Below are positions 16,995 through 24,154 of a DNA stretch of 64,000 bases, piece after piece; the stretch's first letter is position 1, and each line of letters opens with the position of its first letter. This DNA comes from Georgenia yuyongxinii. Its GTDB lineage: Bacteria > Actinomycetota > Actinomycetes > Actinomycetales > Actinomycetaceae. A program made the position numbers and the translations under genes. The notes under the pieces are model-generated. The model searched no databases, was not told the DNA's origin, and saw nothing but the letters and a program-made list of their open reading frames with translations. The stretch covers positions 372,001 to 436,000 of the forward strand of contig NZ_CP040915.1 of assembly GCF_006352065.1 (NCBI RefSeq), in the 5' to 3' direction.

Positions 16995-17096
16995 GTGACG
17001 GATCAGCTGGCCACCGGCCGCCCCCGATCCTCCCGGCCCACGCGGGCCGCGGCCCTCTCGCGCATGTGCATGCCCGGGGGCGTCGCGCTGCGATAG
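16995..17096 (+). CDS. Possible 33-residue leader peptide with Met-Cys-Met codons
   Basis: A small open frame starts at GTG 16995 with a good ribosome site (CAGGAG, 7 nt upstream) and ends at TAG 17096. It encodes VTDQLATGRPRSSRPTRAAA then LSRMCMPGGVALR. The cluster Met-Cys-Met lies ten codons before the stop, in front of a GC-rich hairpin at 17113-17131 and upstream of a GST-like gene and metZ. That arrangement is what a transcription or translation attenuator sensing Met/Cys supply would look like. It is inferred from layout; I cannot show that it is translated. No SAM riboswitch motif is visible. Confidence 0.5.
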   Translation: MTDQLATGRPRSSRPTRAAALSRMCMPGGVALR

Positions 17097-17112
17097 GCGC
17101 GCGCCCGCCCCG

Positions 17113-17131
17113 CCCTCCGGCTCCCGGAGGG
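17113..17131 (+). terminator. Possible attenuator hairpin before the metZ operon
   Basis: CCCTCCGG-CTC-CCGGAGGG forms an 8-bp stem with a 3-nt loop, 16 bp after the end of the putative leader peptide and about 45 bp before the GST-like start. It lacks a T-run. Its place suggests attenuation or mRNA masking. Confidence 0.45.
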
Positions 17132-17178
17132 ACCGTGCACGCCGTCGGGCTGGTCCCGGCACGATCTGGAGCAACAGC

Positions 17179-17802
17179 ATGACCGTCCGCCTCAACCACC
17201 CGCGCCCGGGCGTCGTCCGTGGAGCAGGTTGCGAGCAGCCCGCCCGGTCCTCGACCCCCGGTTGCGGCGACGCCGCGGCGCACCGCCCCGCAGCCGGGTA
17301 CCGCCGCACCGTACCGACTCCGAGAGCCAGCACTGGCGTCACGGCGACACCCGCTCCCGGGGTCGACTCCGTGGTACCCGCCCAGGCGCGCGCGGCGGTG
17401 CGCCGACGGCTGCACGAACGCCTTCGCCGCCTGGCCCTCCCGCCAGAGGTCGAGCTCGTCCCCAACGACCTGGCGGACCAGGTGCTCGACGTCGTCGAAC
17501 GCCTCGAGCAGCTCGCGGACTTCGATGCCGCACGCGCGCTCATCCCCACCGCGCAGCTGAGCGCCGCCCTGGCCTGCTACGACGAGCAGCTGGCCGCCGG
17601 TGGCTGGCTGGCCGGCGACCGGGTCACGGCCGCCGACCTGCACCTGTGGGCGGTGCTGGTCCGGCTCAGCGGCGTGCCGGGCGGCGGCGACGTGGTCGAG
17701 GACCTGGACCACCTGCGCGGCTGGTCGCGCCGCCTGTGCGAGCGACACGGTCGGCTGACCGGCGTCGTCGCCGCCTACCTCGGCCCGCACCCGCCGGGGT
17801 GA
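17179..17802 (+). CDS. Glutathione S-transferase C-terminal-like protein
   Basis: Residues about 70-205 resemble the all-helical C-terminal domain of GST/glutathionyl-hydroquinone reductases: RRRLHERLRRLALPPEVELV, LVPNDLADQVLDVVERLEQL, LAACYDEQLAAGGWLAGD-like and RVTAADLHLWAVLVRLSG, the last matching the DxxL helix motif. The thioredoxin-fold N-terminal domain that would bind the thiol is absent; instead there are about 70 residues of low-complexity sequence rich in Pro, Arg, Thr and Gly. Since actinobacteria use mycothiol, a true glutathione enzyme is unlikely. It precedes metZ by 64 bp on the same strand, suggesting a sulfur-metabolism link. It may be a truncated, repurposed or decaying gene. 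ATG 17179 has GGAG upstream. Confidence 0.65.
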   Translation: MTVRLNHPRPGVVRGAGCEQPARSSTPGCGDAAAHRPAAGYRRTVPTPRASTGVTATPAPGVDSVVPAQARAAVRRRLHERLRRLALPPEVELVPNDLADQVLDVVERLEQLADFDAARALIPTAQLSAALACYDEQLAAGGWLAGDRVTAADLHLWAVLVRLSGVPGGGDVVEDLDHLRGWSRRLCERHGRLTGVVAAYLGPHPPG

Positions 17803-17866
17803 CCTCCACCGACCCCGCAGACCTGCGAGCACCCCGGCGCGACGCCGGATCACGAAGGAGCACCTG

Positions 17867-19216
17867 ATGACCAACCTCGCGGACCTCGACCCCGCCTGTA
17901 CCGACCTCGCCGCGACGGCGCAGCCAGCATGCGCCACCGGCGGGCCGGTCGCGCCCGCCGGCCTGCGCGCCGCGACCCTCGCCGTCCGGGGCGGGCTGCA
18001 CCGCACCGCCTTCCAGGAGACCTCCGAGCCGCTCTTCCTCACCCAGGGCTTCGTCTACGACCACGCCGCCGAGGCCGAGGCTGCCTTCGCCGAGGAGATC
18101 GACCGGTACACCTACTCCCGCTACACCAACCCCACGGTCACCACCTTCGAGGAGCGGCTCGCGCTCGTCGAGGGCGCCGAGGACTGCTACGCCCAGGCGA
18201 CCGGGATGTCGGCGGTGTTCAACTCCGTCGCCGCCCTCGTGAGCTCCGGCTCCCGCATCGTGGCCGCGCGGGAGCTGTTCGGCTCCACCCTGTGCGTCTT
18301 CGACGACGTCCTGGCCCGGTGGGGCGTGCGCACCGACTACGTCACCGGCACGGACCTGGACCAGTGGGCCACGGCGCTCGCCACCCCGGCCGACGTGGTC
18401 TTCCTCGAGAGCCCGTCCAACCCGATGCAGGACGTGCTCGACCTGCCTGCCATCGCGCGCCTCGCCCACGCCGCCGGCGCCGTCGTCATCGTCGACAACG
18501 TCTTCGCCACCCCCGTGCTGCAGAAGCCGCTCGAGCTGGGCGCCGACGTCGTCGTGTACTCCGCCACGAAGCACATCGACGGCCAGGGCCGGGTGATGGG
18601 CGGCGCGGTGCTGGGCAGCAAGGAGTACGTGCGCGGCCCGCTGCAGGCGCTGCTGCGCGCCACCGGCCCCACGCTCGCCCCGTTCAACGCCTGGGTGCTG
18701 GCCAAGGGCCTGGAGACCATGCCCATCCGGGTGAGGGCGGCCACCGCCACCGCCCTCGACCTGGCCGGCTGGCTCGAGGACCAGCCCGGCGTCGCGTCGG
18801 TGCGCTACCCGTTCCTGTCCAGCCACCCGCAGCACCAGCTGGCGCGGGCGCAGATGACCGGCGGTGGCACGGTCGTGACGTTCACGCTCGACGGCGTACG
18901 TGGCCCGGGCAGGTCCACCCTCGACGGCGGAAGTCGCCCGGGCGGGCCGGTGCTCGACGACGCCGCCGCACGCCGGGACACCGAACGCACCTTCGCGTTC
19001 CTCGACGCGCTGCGCGTCATCGACATCTCCAACAACCTCGGCGACGCGAAGTCCATGGTCACCCACCCGGCGACGACGACCCACCGGCGGATCGACCCGG
19101 TCACCCGGCACGCACTGGGCATCGAGCCGACCACCGTGCGGTTCTCGGTGGGCCTGGAGGACGCCGAGGACCTACGCGAGGACCTCGACGCCGCGCTGCG
19201 GGTGTTCCGCGGCTGA
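17867..19216 (+). CDS. metZ: O-succinyl/O-acetylhomoserine sulfhydrylase (MetZ)
   Basis: This PLP enzyme (449 residues) of the Cys/Met metabolism family makes homocysteine directly from an acylated homoserine and sulfide. Motifs are PLFLTQGFVYDHAAEAEAAF, YTYSRYTNPTVTTFEERLALVEGAE, the cofactor-binding ATGMSAV, VDNVFATPVLQKPLELGADV and the PLP lysine Lys235 in VYSATKHIDGQGR. The GFVYDHAAEA pattern is characteristic of MetZ rather than cystathionine gamma-synthase. An unusual Gly/Pro/Arg-rich insertion lies at about residues 345-372 (GPGRSTLDGGSRPGGP). ATG 17867 follows GAAGGAGC at good spacing. It probably shares a transcript, and Met/Cys-responsive leader control, with the GST-like gene. Confidence 0.93.
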   Translation: MTNLADLDPACTDLAATAQPACATGGPVAPAGLRAATLAVRGGLHRTAFQETSEPLFLTQGFVYDHAAEAEAAFAEEIDRYTYSRYTNPTVTTFEERLALVEGAEDCYAQATGMSAVFNSVAALVSSGSRIVAARELFGSTLCVFDDVLARWGVRTDYVTGTDLDQWATALATPADVVFLESPSNPMQDVLDLPAIARLAHAAGAVVIVDNVFATPVLQKPLELGADVVVYSATKHIDGQGRVMGGAVLGSKEYVRGPLQALLRATGPTLAPFNAWVLAKGLETMPIRVRAATATALDLAGWLEDQPGVASVRYPFLSSHPQHQLARAQMTGGGTVVTFTLDGVRGPGRSTLDGGSRPGGPVLDDAAARRDTERTFAFLDALRVIDISNNLGDAKSMVTHPATTTHRRIDPVTRHALGIEPTTVRFSVGLEDAEDLREDLDAALRVFRG

Positions 19217-19256
19217 CAGGTGGGACCGCGGCGGGCCGGCCGGCCGGGTGGCGCCG

Positions 19257-19784
19257 TCAGCTTGCCGCGGCGAGCACGGACTCCGGGATGGAGGGCCAGG
19301 TGCCCTCGAGGGCGGCGGCGTCGACCATGGCGGCGACCTCGTCCTCGGTCGTGGACAGGGCGATGGCGAGCTCGCTCACAAACGGGTCGCAGGCGTCACG
19401 GAGGAGCTTCATCTCACCGAAGGAGAGCCGCTTGTCCGCGTTCCACCGGGTGAGGTCACGGATGAGGCCGGCAATGGTGCGGATGTCGCCGGAGCGAAGC
19501 CGCTCGGTGCTGTTCTTGATGCGACGCGACCAGACCTTTTCCTTTTCCTCGCCGGGAGCCAGGAGCAGCTTGAAGAGGTCGCGGGCGCCGTCGATATCGA
19601 CGACCGGACGCACGCCGATCTCCTCGGCACGCTCGGTCGGCACGAAGACCGACAGCTCGGGGTCATGCACGTTGAGCGTGAGGAACCGCACGCGACGGTC
19701 GCGGATCGTGCGGGTGGTGACCTGCGCGACGGTTGCTGGGCCGTGGTGCGGATGGATGACGACCTGACCGGGGACAAATTTCAT
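19257..19784 (-). CDS. carD: CarD-family RNA polymerase-binding regulator
   Basis: CarD binds the RNA polymerase beta subunit and stabilises open promoter complexes, notably at rRNA promoters. The 175-residue product opens MKFVPGQVVIHPHHGPATVA, the Tudor-like RNA polymerase-interaction domain, with TERAEEIGVRPVVD next. The C-terminal helical DNA-contact domain shows WSRRIKNSTERLRSGDIRTI, AGLIRDLTRWNADKRLSFGE and the Trp in GTWPSIPE. It converges on metZ with 40 bp between stops. The start at 19784 gives the conserved family N terminus; a longer in-frame upstream extension is not supported. Confidence 0.93.
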   Translation of the reverse strand: MKFVPGQVVIHPHHGPATVAQVTTRTIRDRRVRFLTLNVHDPELSVFVPTERAEEIGVRPVVDIDGARDLFKLLLAPGEEKEKVWSRRIKNSTERLRSGDIRTIAGLIRDLTRWNADKRLSFGEMKLLRDACDPFVSELAIALSTTEDEVAAMVDAAALEGTWPSIPESVLAAAS

Positions 19785-20259
19785 TGTGTGACCCTTCGAC
19801 GAGAGTGCGCCACACTCGGCGTCGGCTACCGCCGTCGCAAGGCGACGACCGACGACCGCCTCAGCCGCTCGTGACGTCCTCACGTCCTGCGAATCACAGT
19901 CTTCCGAGCGGCCTGAGGACACGGAGGAGTTCGCAGTCGCAACGGATGAAAGCGCCCGACCCCCGCGAGCCGGCCCAGGAATTGTCTCATCAATTCCGTA
20001 TATTTTCTAGAGGTGTCGTCCGGCGCATTTTTTAGAGGTGCCGTCCGGCCCGGTCGCCCGTCTAAAAACATGACCGTGGCACATTCAGGCAATGCGCCCG
20101 CGGCCCGTGGTTCTCGTCCCGGGCCGTCGGGTCCCGTCCGGTACGGCGGGGGCCGGGTCCCGTCCGGTACGGCCGGTGGCCACGCTGCTGATCGTCCTGC
20201 TGCCACGCGTGCCGGCGCCCCCGACGGTGTCGGGTTAGACGACGCCGCACGGTGTCGTG
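19785..20259. promoter_or_regulatory. AT-rich carD upstream region with dyad and tandem repeats
   Basis: This 475 bp region between carD and upp holds no supported gene. It contains the dyad GGAATTG-TCTCAT-CAATTCC (19978-19997) next to the AT-rich TATATTTTCTAG; then a roughly 25-bp direct repeat whose copies end TTTTCTAGAGGTGTCGTCCGGC (to 20024) and TTTTTTAGAGGTGCCGTCCGGC (to 20049); and further on a second duplication of GGTCCCGTCCGGTACGGC (around 20129 and 20157). The carD promoter probably lies here, giving a leader of about 200 nt. Confidence 0.5.
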
Positions 20260-20898
20260 TCAGTCGACGATGCCGTACAGCCGGTCCCCGGCGTCGCCGA
20301 GCCCCGGCACGATGTACTTGGCCTCGTTGAGGCGCTCGTCCACGGCGGCGGTCACGATCGTCACGTCCCCGCGGTCGCCGATGGCCGTGTCCAGCGTGCG
20401 CAGCCCCTCCGGCGCGGCGAGCAGGCAGATGGCGGTGACGTCGCGCGCGCCCTTCTCCAGCAGGTAGTTGATCGCCGCGACCAGGGTGTGACCGGTGGCG
20501 AGCATCGGGTCGAGCACGTAGCACTGCCGGCCCGAGAGGTCCTCCGGGAGCCGGTTGGCATAGGTGATGGCCTCGTACGTGGTCTCGTCGCGCTGCATGC
20601 CCAGGAAGCCGACCTCCGCGGTCGGGAGAAGTCGTGTCATGCCCTCGAGCATGCCCAGGCCCGCCCGCAGGATCGGCACGACGATCGGGCGCGGTGCGGC
20701 CAGGTGCGTGCCCACCGTCGGGGCGACGGGCGTGGTGACCTTCACCTGCTCCACCCGCACGTCCCGGGTGGCCTCGTAGGCCAGGAGGGTGACGAGCTCG
20801 TCGACCAGGAGCCGGAACGTCGGTGACTCGGTGCGCTGGTCGCGCAGGACGGTGAGCTTGTGGGCGATCAGCGGATGGTCCGCGACGTGCAGGCGCAT
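20260..20898 (-). CDS. upp: Uracil phosphoribosyltransferase
   Basis: Upp salvages uracil to UMP using PRPP. The 212-residue product has the UPRTase core: [20 protein letters not shown] at the N terminus, [19 protein letters not shown], the PRPP loop [20 protein letters not shown] and the C-terminal uracil-binding [16 protein letters not shown]. Length is typical. It is divergent from tadA with 80 bp between starts. The uracil permease uraA is some 15 kb away in this window, consistent with pyrimidine salvage. Confidence 0.96.
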   Translation of the reverse strand: MRLHVADHPLIAHKLTVLRDQRTESPTFRLLVDELVTLLAYEATRDVRVEQVKVTTPVAPTVGTHLAAPRPIVVPILRAGLGMLEGMTRLLPTAEVGFLGMQRDETTYEAITYANRLPEDLSGRQCYVLDPMLATGHTLVAAINYLLEKGARDVTAICLLAAPEGLRTLDTAIGDRGDVTIVTAAVDERLNEAKYIVPGLGDAGDRLYGIVD

Positions 20899-20978
20899 GC
20901 GCTGAATGTATCGCCCGGCGCGTGGGCGAGGAGGGACGGGCGACCCAGCCGTGCGAGACGGGTTGACATGATGAGCCC

Positions 20979-21467
20979 GTGGACCTCGCCCGCCCCTCGT
21001 CCTCCCGCCTCGTGAGCGACGACGTCGACGCCGCGATGGTCCGCGCCCTCGACCTCGCCCGCGACGCGCTGACCAGCGACGACGTCCCCGTGGGGGCGGT
21101 GGTCCTCGGCCCCGACGGCGCCGAGATCGGCAGCGGCCGCAACCGCCGCGAGGCCGACGGCGATCCCACCGCGCACGCCGAGATCCTCGCTCTGCGCCAG
21201 GCCGCGACCACGCTGGGCACCTGGCGGCTGGAGGGCTGCACGCTGGTGGTCACCCTCGAGCCGTGCACCATGTGCGCCGGCGCGATCGTCCTCGCTCGGG
21301 TCGGCCGGGTGGTGCTCGGGGCGTGGGACCCCAAGGCCGGTGCGACGGGCTCGGTGCGCGACGTCGTCCGCGACTCCCGGCTCAACCATCGTGTCGAGGT
21401 GGTCGCCGGGCTGCGCGAGGTGGAGGCAGCGGCGCTGCTGCGGGAGTTCTTCGCCGAGCGGCGGTAG
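20979..21467 (+). CDS. tadA: tRNA-specific adenosine deaminase TadA
   Basis: TadA deaminates A34 to inosine in tRNA-Arg(ACG). The 162-residue protein carries the zinc and proton-shuttle site: [10 protein letters not shown] (His and catalytic Glu) and [20 protein letters not shown] (PCxxC). Other matches are [12 protein letters not shown] near residue 40 and [17 protein letters not shown] in the C-terminal half. The GTG at 20979 gives a slightly long N terminus of about 12 residues before the conserved region. Confidence 0.94.
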   Translation: MDLARPSSSRLVSDDVDAAMVRALDLARDALTSDDVPVGAVVLGPDGAEIGSGRNRREADGDPTAHAEILALRQAATTLGTWRLEGCTLVVTLEPCTMCAGAIVLARVGRVVLGAWDPKAGATGSVRDVVRDSRLNHRVEVVAGLREVEAAALLREFFAERR

Positions 21468-21588
21468 TTCGCCAAGAGTCGAGCGGTGGTGTTGCGGCGT
21501 GCGCCACTCGAGGATCGTGCGGGGGTCGGCCGTCGGTGGGCACTGGCATCCCGGGCGCGGGCGACCAGGTCCCGGCACACTGGGAGCC

Positions 21589-21855
21589 GTGATCCGCCGT
21601 CGCCTCATCGTCCACGGGCTGGTCCACGGCGTGGGCTACCGCTACTCCTGCCAGCTGCAGGCCGAGCGTCTCGGCGTGCGCGGCTGGGCCGCCAACCGTG
21701 ACGACGGCACCGTCGAGGTGGTCCTGGAGGGTGAGCCGGGTCCGGTGGCGGAGATGATGGCGTGGCTCGAGCGCGGCCCGCGCCACGCGGACGTGACGCG
21801 GGTGGAGGTCGGCGAGGAGACGCCGGAGGGGGCGGTCGGCTTCGACACCTTCTGA
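21589..21855 (+). CDS. acyP: Acylphosphatase
   Basis: This 88-residue enzyme hydrolyses carboxyl-phosphate bonds such as those in acetyl phosphate. It fits the acylphosphatase fold exactly: RRRLIVHGLVHGVGYRYSC contains the phosphate-binding loop with the catalytic Arg (GVGYR), and GWAANRDDGTVEVVLEGEPG holds the catalytic Asn and the GTVEV strand. It ends GAVGFDTF, close to the usual GF.I ending. The GTG at 21589 is chosen because it begins right at the conserved first strand. Confidence 0.93.
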   Translation: MIRRRLIVHGLVHGVGYRYSCQLQAERLGVRGWAANRDDGTVEVVLEGEPGPVAEMMAWLERGPRHADVTRVEVGEETPEGAVGFDTF

Positions 21856-21949
21856 GCGCCGGCAGGACCCTTGTTACCGTCGGAGCGCGCCGTAGTCGAT
21901 GACGGGATCGTCAGGTGCGCGACTGAACCGTCAGGGAGGACCACCAACC

Positions 21950-23101
21950 ATGACCGAACCGCAGGAGATCGACTGGGACCCCCGGTCCGCGCCGGTGCTC
22001 AAGGATCAGATCGCCGCCTACGACGAGATGCGCGGGCGCTGCCCCGTCGCCCACAGCGAGTACGGCAACTGGTCCGTCTTCCGGCACGACGACGTCGTGC
22101 GGATCCTCGACGACCACGAGACGTTCAGCAACGTCGTCTCCACCCACCTGTCGGTGCCCAACGGCATGGACCCGCCCCAGCACACACCCTTCCGCGCGAT
22201 CAACGACAAGTACTTCACCGCCGAGGCGATGGCGGCGTTCGAGCCCGCGTGCCGGGCCATCTCGCGCGAGCTGGTCGCCGCGTTGCCGCGCGGCGAGGTC
22301 GAGCTCATGGCCGACCTCGCCGAGGACTTCGCCAACCACATCCAGTGCGCCTTCATGGGGTGGCCGGACTCCCTGCGCGAGCCGCTGCGGCTGTGGACGG
22401 AGAGGAACCACCAGGCCACGCTCGCGATGGACCGGGCGGCGATGTCCGCCGTCGCGGTGGAGTTCGACGGCTACATCCGTGAGCAGCTCCAGGTGCGTCG
22501 CGCGGCCGGCGCCGGCGCCCCCGACGACAACACCACCCGGCTCCTCGCCGAGACCGTCGACGGCCGGCCGCTCAGCGACGAGGAGATCGTCTCCCTGGTG
22601 CGGAACTGGACCGTCGGCGAGCTGGGCACCATCGCCGCCTCGGTCGGCATCATTGCCCACCACCTCGCCGCGCACCCCGAGGTGCAGCAGCGGCTACGGG
22701 ACGACCCGGCGTCGATCGAGCGCGCCACCGACGAGATTCTCCGCATGCACGCCCCGCTGATCGCGAACCGGCGCCGCACCACCAAGCCCGTGACGATTGC
22801 CGGGCGGGACATCCCCGAGGGCGAGCGCGTCATGGTCCTGTGGGCGTCCGCCAACCGCGACGAGACCGTTTTCGGGGACCCGGACGAGTTCCGGCTCGAC
22901 CGTGACCCCGCGGAGAACCTGCTCTATGGCCGCGGTGTCCACGTGTGCCCGGGCGCGCCTCTGGCCCGGCTGGAGCTGCGGGTGCTGCTGGAGGAGCTGC
23001 TCGCCGGCCCCACGCGGATCGAGACGGTGGACGGCAAGGACCCCGAGAATGCCGCCTACCCGGGCAGCGGGTACTCCTGGCTGCCGCTGCGGATCAGCTG
23101 A
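21950..23101 (+). CDS. Cytochrome P450 with an atypical I-helix
   Basis: The 383-residue protein is a bacterial class I type P450. The haem loop LLYGRGVHVCPGAPLARLEL places the thiolate ligand at Cys333, and the K-helix ExxR is Glu262-Arg265 (EILR). In the I-helix, where most P450s have A-G-x-(D/E)-T for proton delivery, this reads TVGELGTIAASVG (residues 221-233), so the acid-Thr pair is displaced or missing. That is known in some bacterial P450 groups and may mean peroxide use or an unusual reaction. No ferredoxin or reductase gene adjoins it. ATG 21950 follows GGGAGGA. The stop is followed by a dispersed palindromic element. Confidence 0.93.
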   Translation: MTEPQEIDWDPRSAPVLKDQIAAYDEMRGRCPVAHSEYGNWSVFRHDDVVRILDDHETFSNVVSTHLSVPNGMDPPQHTPFRAINDKYFTAEAMAAFEPACRAISRELVAALPRGEVELMADLAEDFANHIQCAFMGWPDSLREPLRLWTERNHQATLAMDRAAMSAVAVEFDGYIREQLQVRRAAGAGAPDDNTTRLLAETVDGRPLSDEEIVSLVRNWTVGELGTIAASVGIIAHHLAAHPEVQQRLRDDPASIERATDEILRMHAPLIANRRRTTKPVTIAGRDIPEGERVMVLWASANRDETVFGDPDEFRLDRDPAENLLYGRGVHVCPGAPLARLELRVLLEELLAGPTRIETVDGKDPENAAYPGSGYSWLPLRIS

Positions 23102-23118
23102 CCCCCGTTTTTACATGC

Positions 23119-23196
23119 GGCGAGATGTCATCTTCTCCCCGAGGTCAACGATCTCGCGGGGAGGAGATGACATGTCGTGGAGGAGATGACATCTCG
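23119..23196. repeat. Dispersed palindromic element, copy 2 (between P450 and sirtuin)
   Basis: Three related units lie between convergent stop codons: GAGATGTCATCTTCTCCCC, an opposite-sense GGGGAGGAGATGACATGTC, and GGAGGAGATGACATCTCGG. The outer halves can pair to form a long hairpin. The element starts 17 bp after the P450 stop and ends 16 bp before the sirtuin stop, so it probably terminates both. Confidence 0.8.
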
Positions 23197-23212
23197 GGGG
23201 GGGGGTGAGCGC

Positions 23213-24097
23213 CTAGGCGGGGGAGGTCAGGGCTGCCGCCAGGGCGGTGAGCGTCTCCGAGGTACCCGCCTCGACCTTGACCGTGGCCAGCTCGTCCCCG
23301 CGAGTGGCGCCGCGGTTGACGATCACGACCGGCTTGCCCGCCTTCGCGGCGTGCCGCACGAACCGCAGCCCGCTCATCACGGCCAACGACGAGCCGGCCA
23401 CGAGCAGCGCCCCGCCGTCGTCCACCAGCTCGTACGCGGCGGCCACCCTGGCCTTGGGCACGTTCTCGCCGAAGTAGACGATGTTCGGCTTGAGCATCCC
23501 GCCGCACCGCTCGCACGCGGCCACCGCGAAGCCCTCGGTGGACCCGATGACGGCGTCCGCGTCGGGGGCGATCTCGACGTCGGCGACGGCGCGGACCCGC
23601 TCCGTGAACCCCGGGTTGAGCGCGCTGAGCCGCTCGTGCATCTGGGCGCGGGTGATCACCGTCCCGCAGCTCAGGCACACGACCTCGTTGTAGTGCCCGT
23701 GCAGGTCGATCACCCGCCGGGACCCGGCCGCCTGGTGGAGCAGGTCGACGTTCTGCGTGATGACCCCGACGACGACGCCGCCGGCCTCCAGCCGGGCCAG
23801 CGCCCGGTGCCCGGCGTTGGCCTCGGCCCGGCGCAGGTGGCGCCAGCCGATGTGGTTGCGGGCCCAGTAGTGCCGGCGGAAGCCTTCGTCGCCGACGAAC
23901 TGCTGGTAGGTCATCGGGTTCCGCGGTGGGGAGTCCGGGCCGCGGTAGTCGGGGATGCCGGAGTCGGTGGAGATTCCCGCACCTGTGAGGACGGCGAGGC
24001 GCCGGCCCCGCAGTGCGGAGACGAGCTCCGCCGGCATGGCGGTGGGGTCGACGTCGGTGCGCCGGCCGCCGGCGCGCTCGGTCTCGGCTGCGGTCAC
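23213..24097 (-). CDS. Sir2-family NAD-dependent protein deacylase (sirtuin)
   Basis: The 294-residue product removes acyl groups from lysines with NAD. Sirtuin motifs: AVLTGAGISTDSGIPDYRGP (NAD-binding GAGxS and the PDYR/F loop), VITQNVDLLHQAAGS (TQNxDxLH), the catalytic His in DLHGHYNE, zinc cysteines CLSC and CERC (four Cys), KPNIVYFGENVP and LLVAGSSLAVMSG. The GTG at 24097 lacks a strong ribosome site; an in-frame ATG at 24037 (MPAELVSALRG) is a plausible alternative. The N-terminal 20 residues are not conserved. It starts just downstream of the multicopper oxidase on the same strand, after a small direct repeat. Confidence 0.93.
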   Translation of the reverse strand: MTAAETERAGGRRTDVDPTAMPAELVSALRGRRLAVLTGAGISTDSGIPDYRGPDSPPRNPMTYQQFVGDEGFRRHYWARNHIGWRHLRRAEANAGHRALARLEAGGVVVGVITQNVDLLHQAAGSRRVIDLHGHYNEVVCLSCGTVITRAQMHERLSALNPGFTERVRAVADVEIAPDADAVIGSTEGFAVAACERCGGMLKPNIVYFGENVPKARVAAAYELVDDGGALLVAGSSLAVMSGLRFVRHAAKAGKPVVIVNRGATRGDELATVKVEAGTSETLTALAAALTSPA

Positions 24098-24119
24098 CCG
24101 TCGAGGGTACGTGGCAAGG

Positions 24120-24150
24120 GCCCGGGTACGCGTTGGCCCGGGTACGCGTT
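24120..24150 (+). repeat. 15-bp direct repeat between oxidase and sirtuin
   Basis: GCCCGGGTACGCGTT occurs at 24120-24134 and 24136-24150, one base apart, in the gap between the sirtuin start and the multicopper oxidase stop. It could be a duplicated site or simple slippage. Confidence 0.75.
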
Positions 24151-24154
24151 CCGG

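Noticed and set aside
16920-17000. SAM riboswitch upstream of metZ
   Set aside because: No GGCAACC-type core or multi-stem layout of the SAM classes could be found; the leader-peptide reading fits better.
20979-21467. Cytosine or guanine deaminase instead of TadA
   Set aside because: The spacing of HAE and PCTMC and the segment [12 protein letters not shown] match TadA, as does the length.
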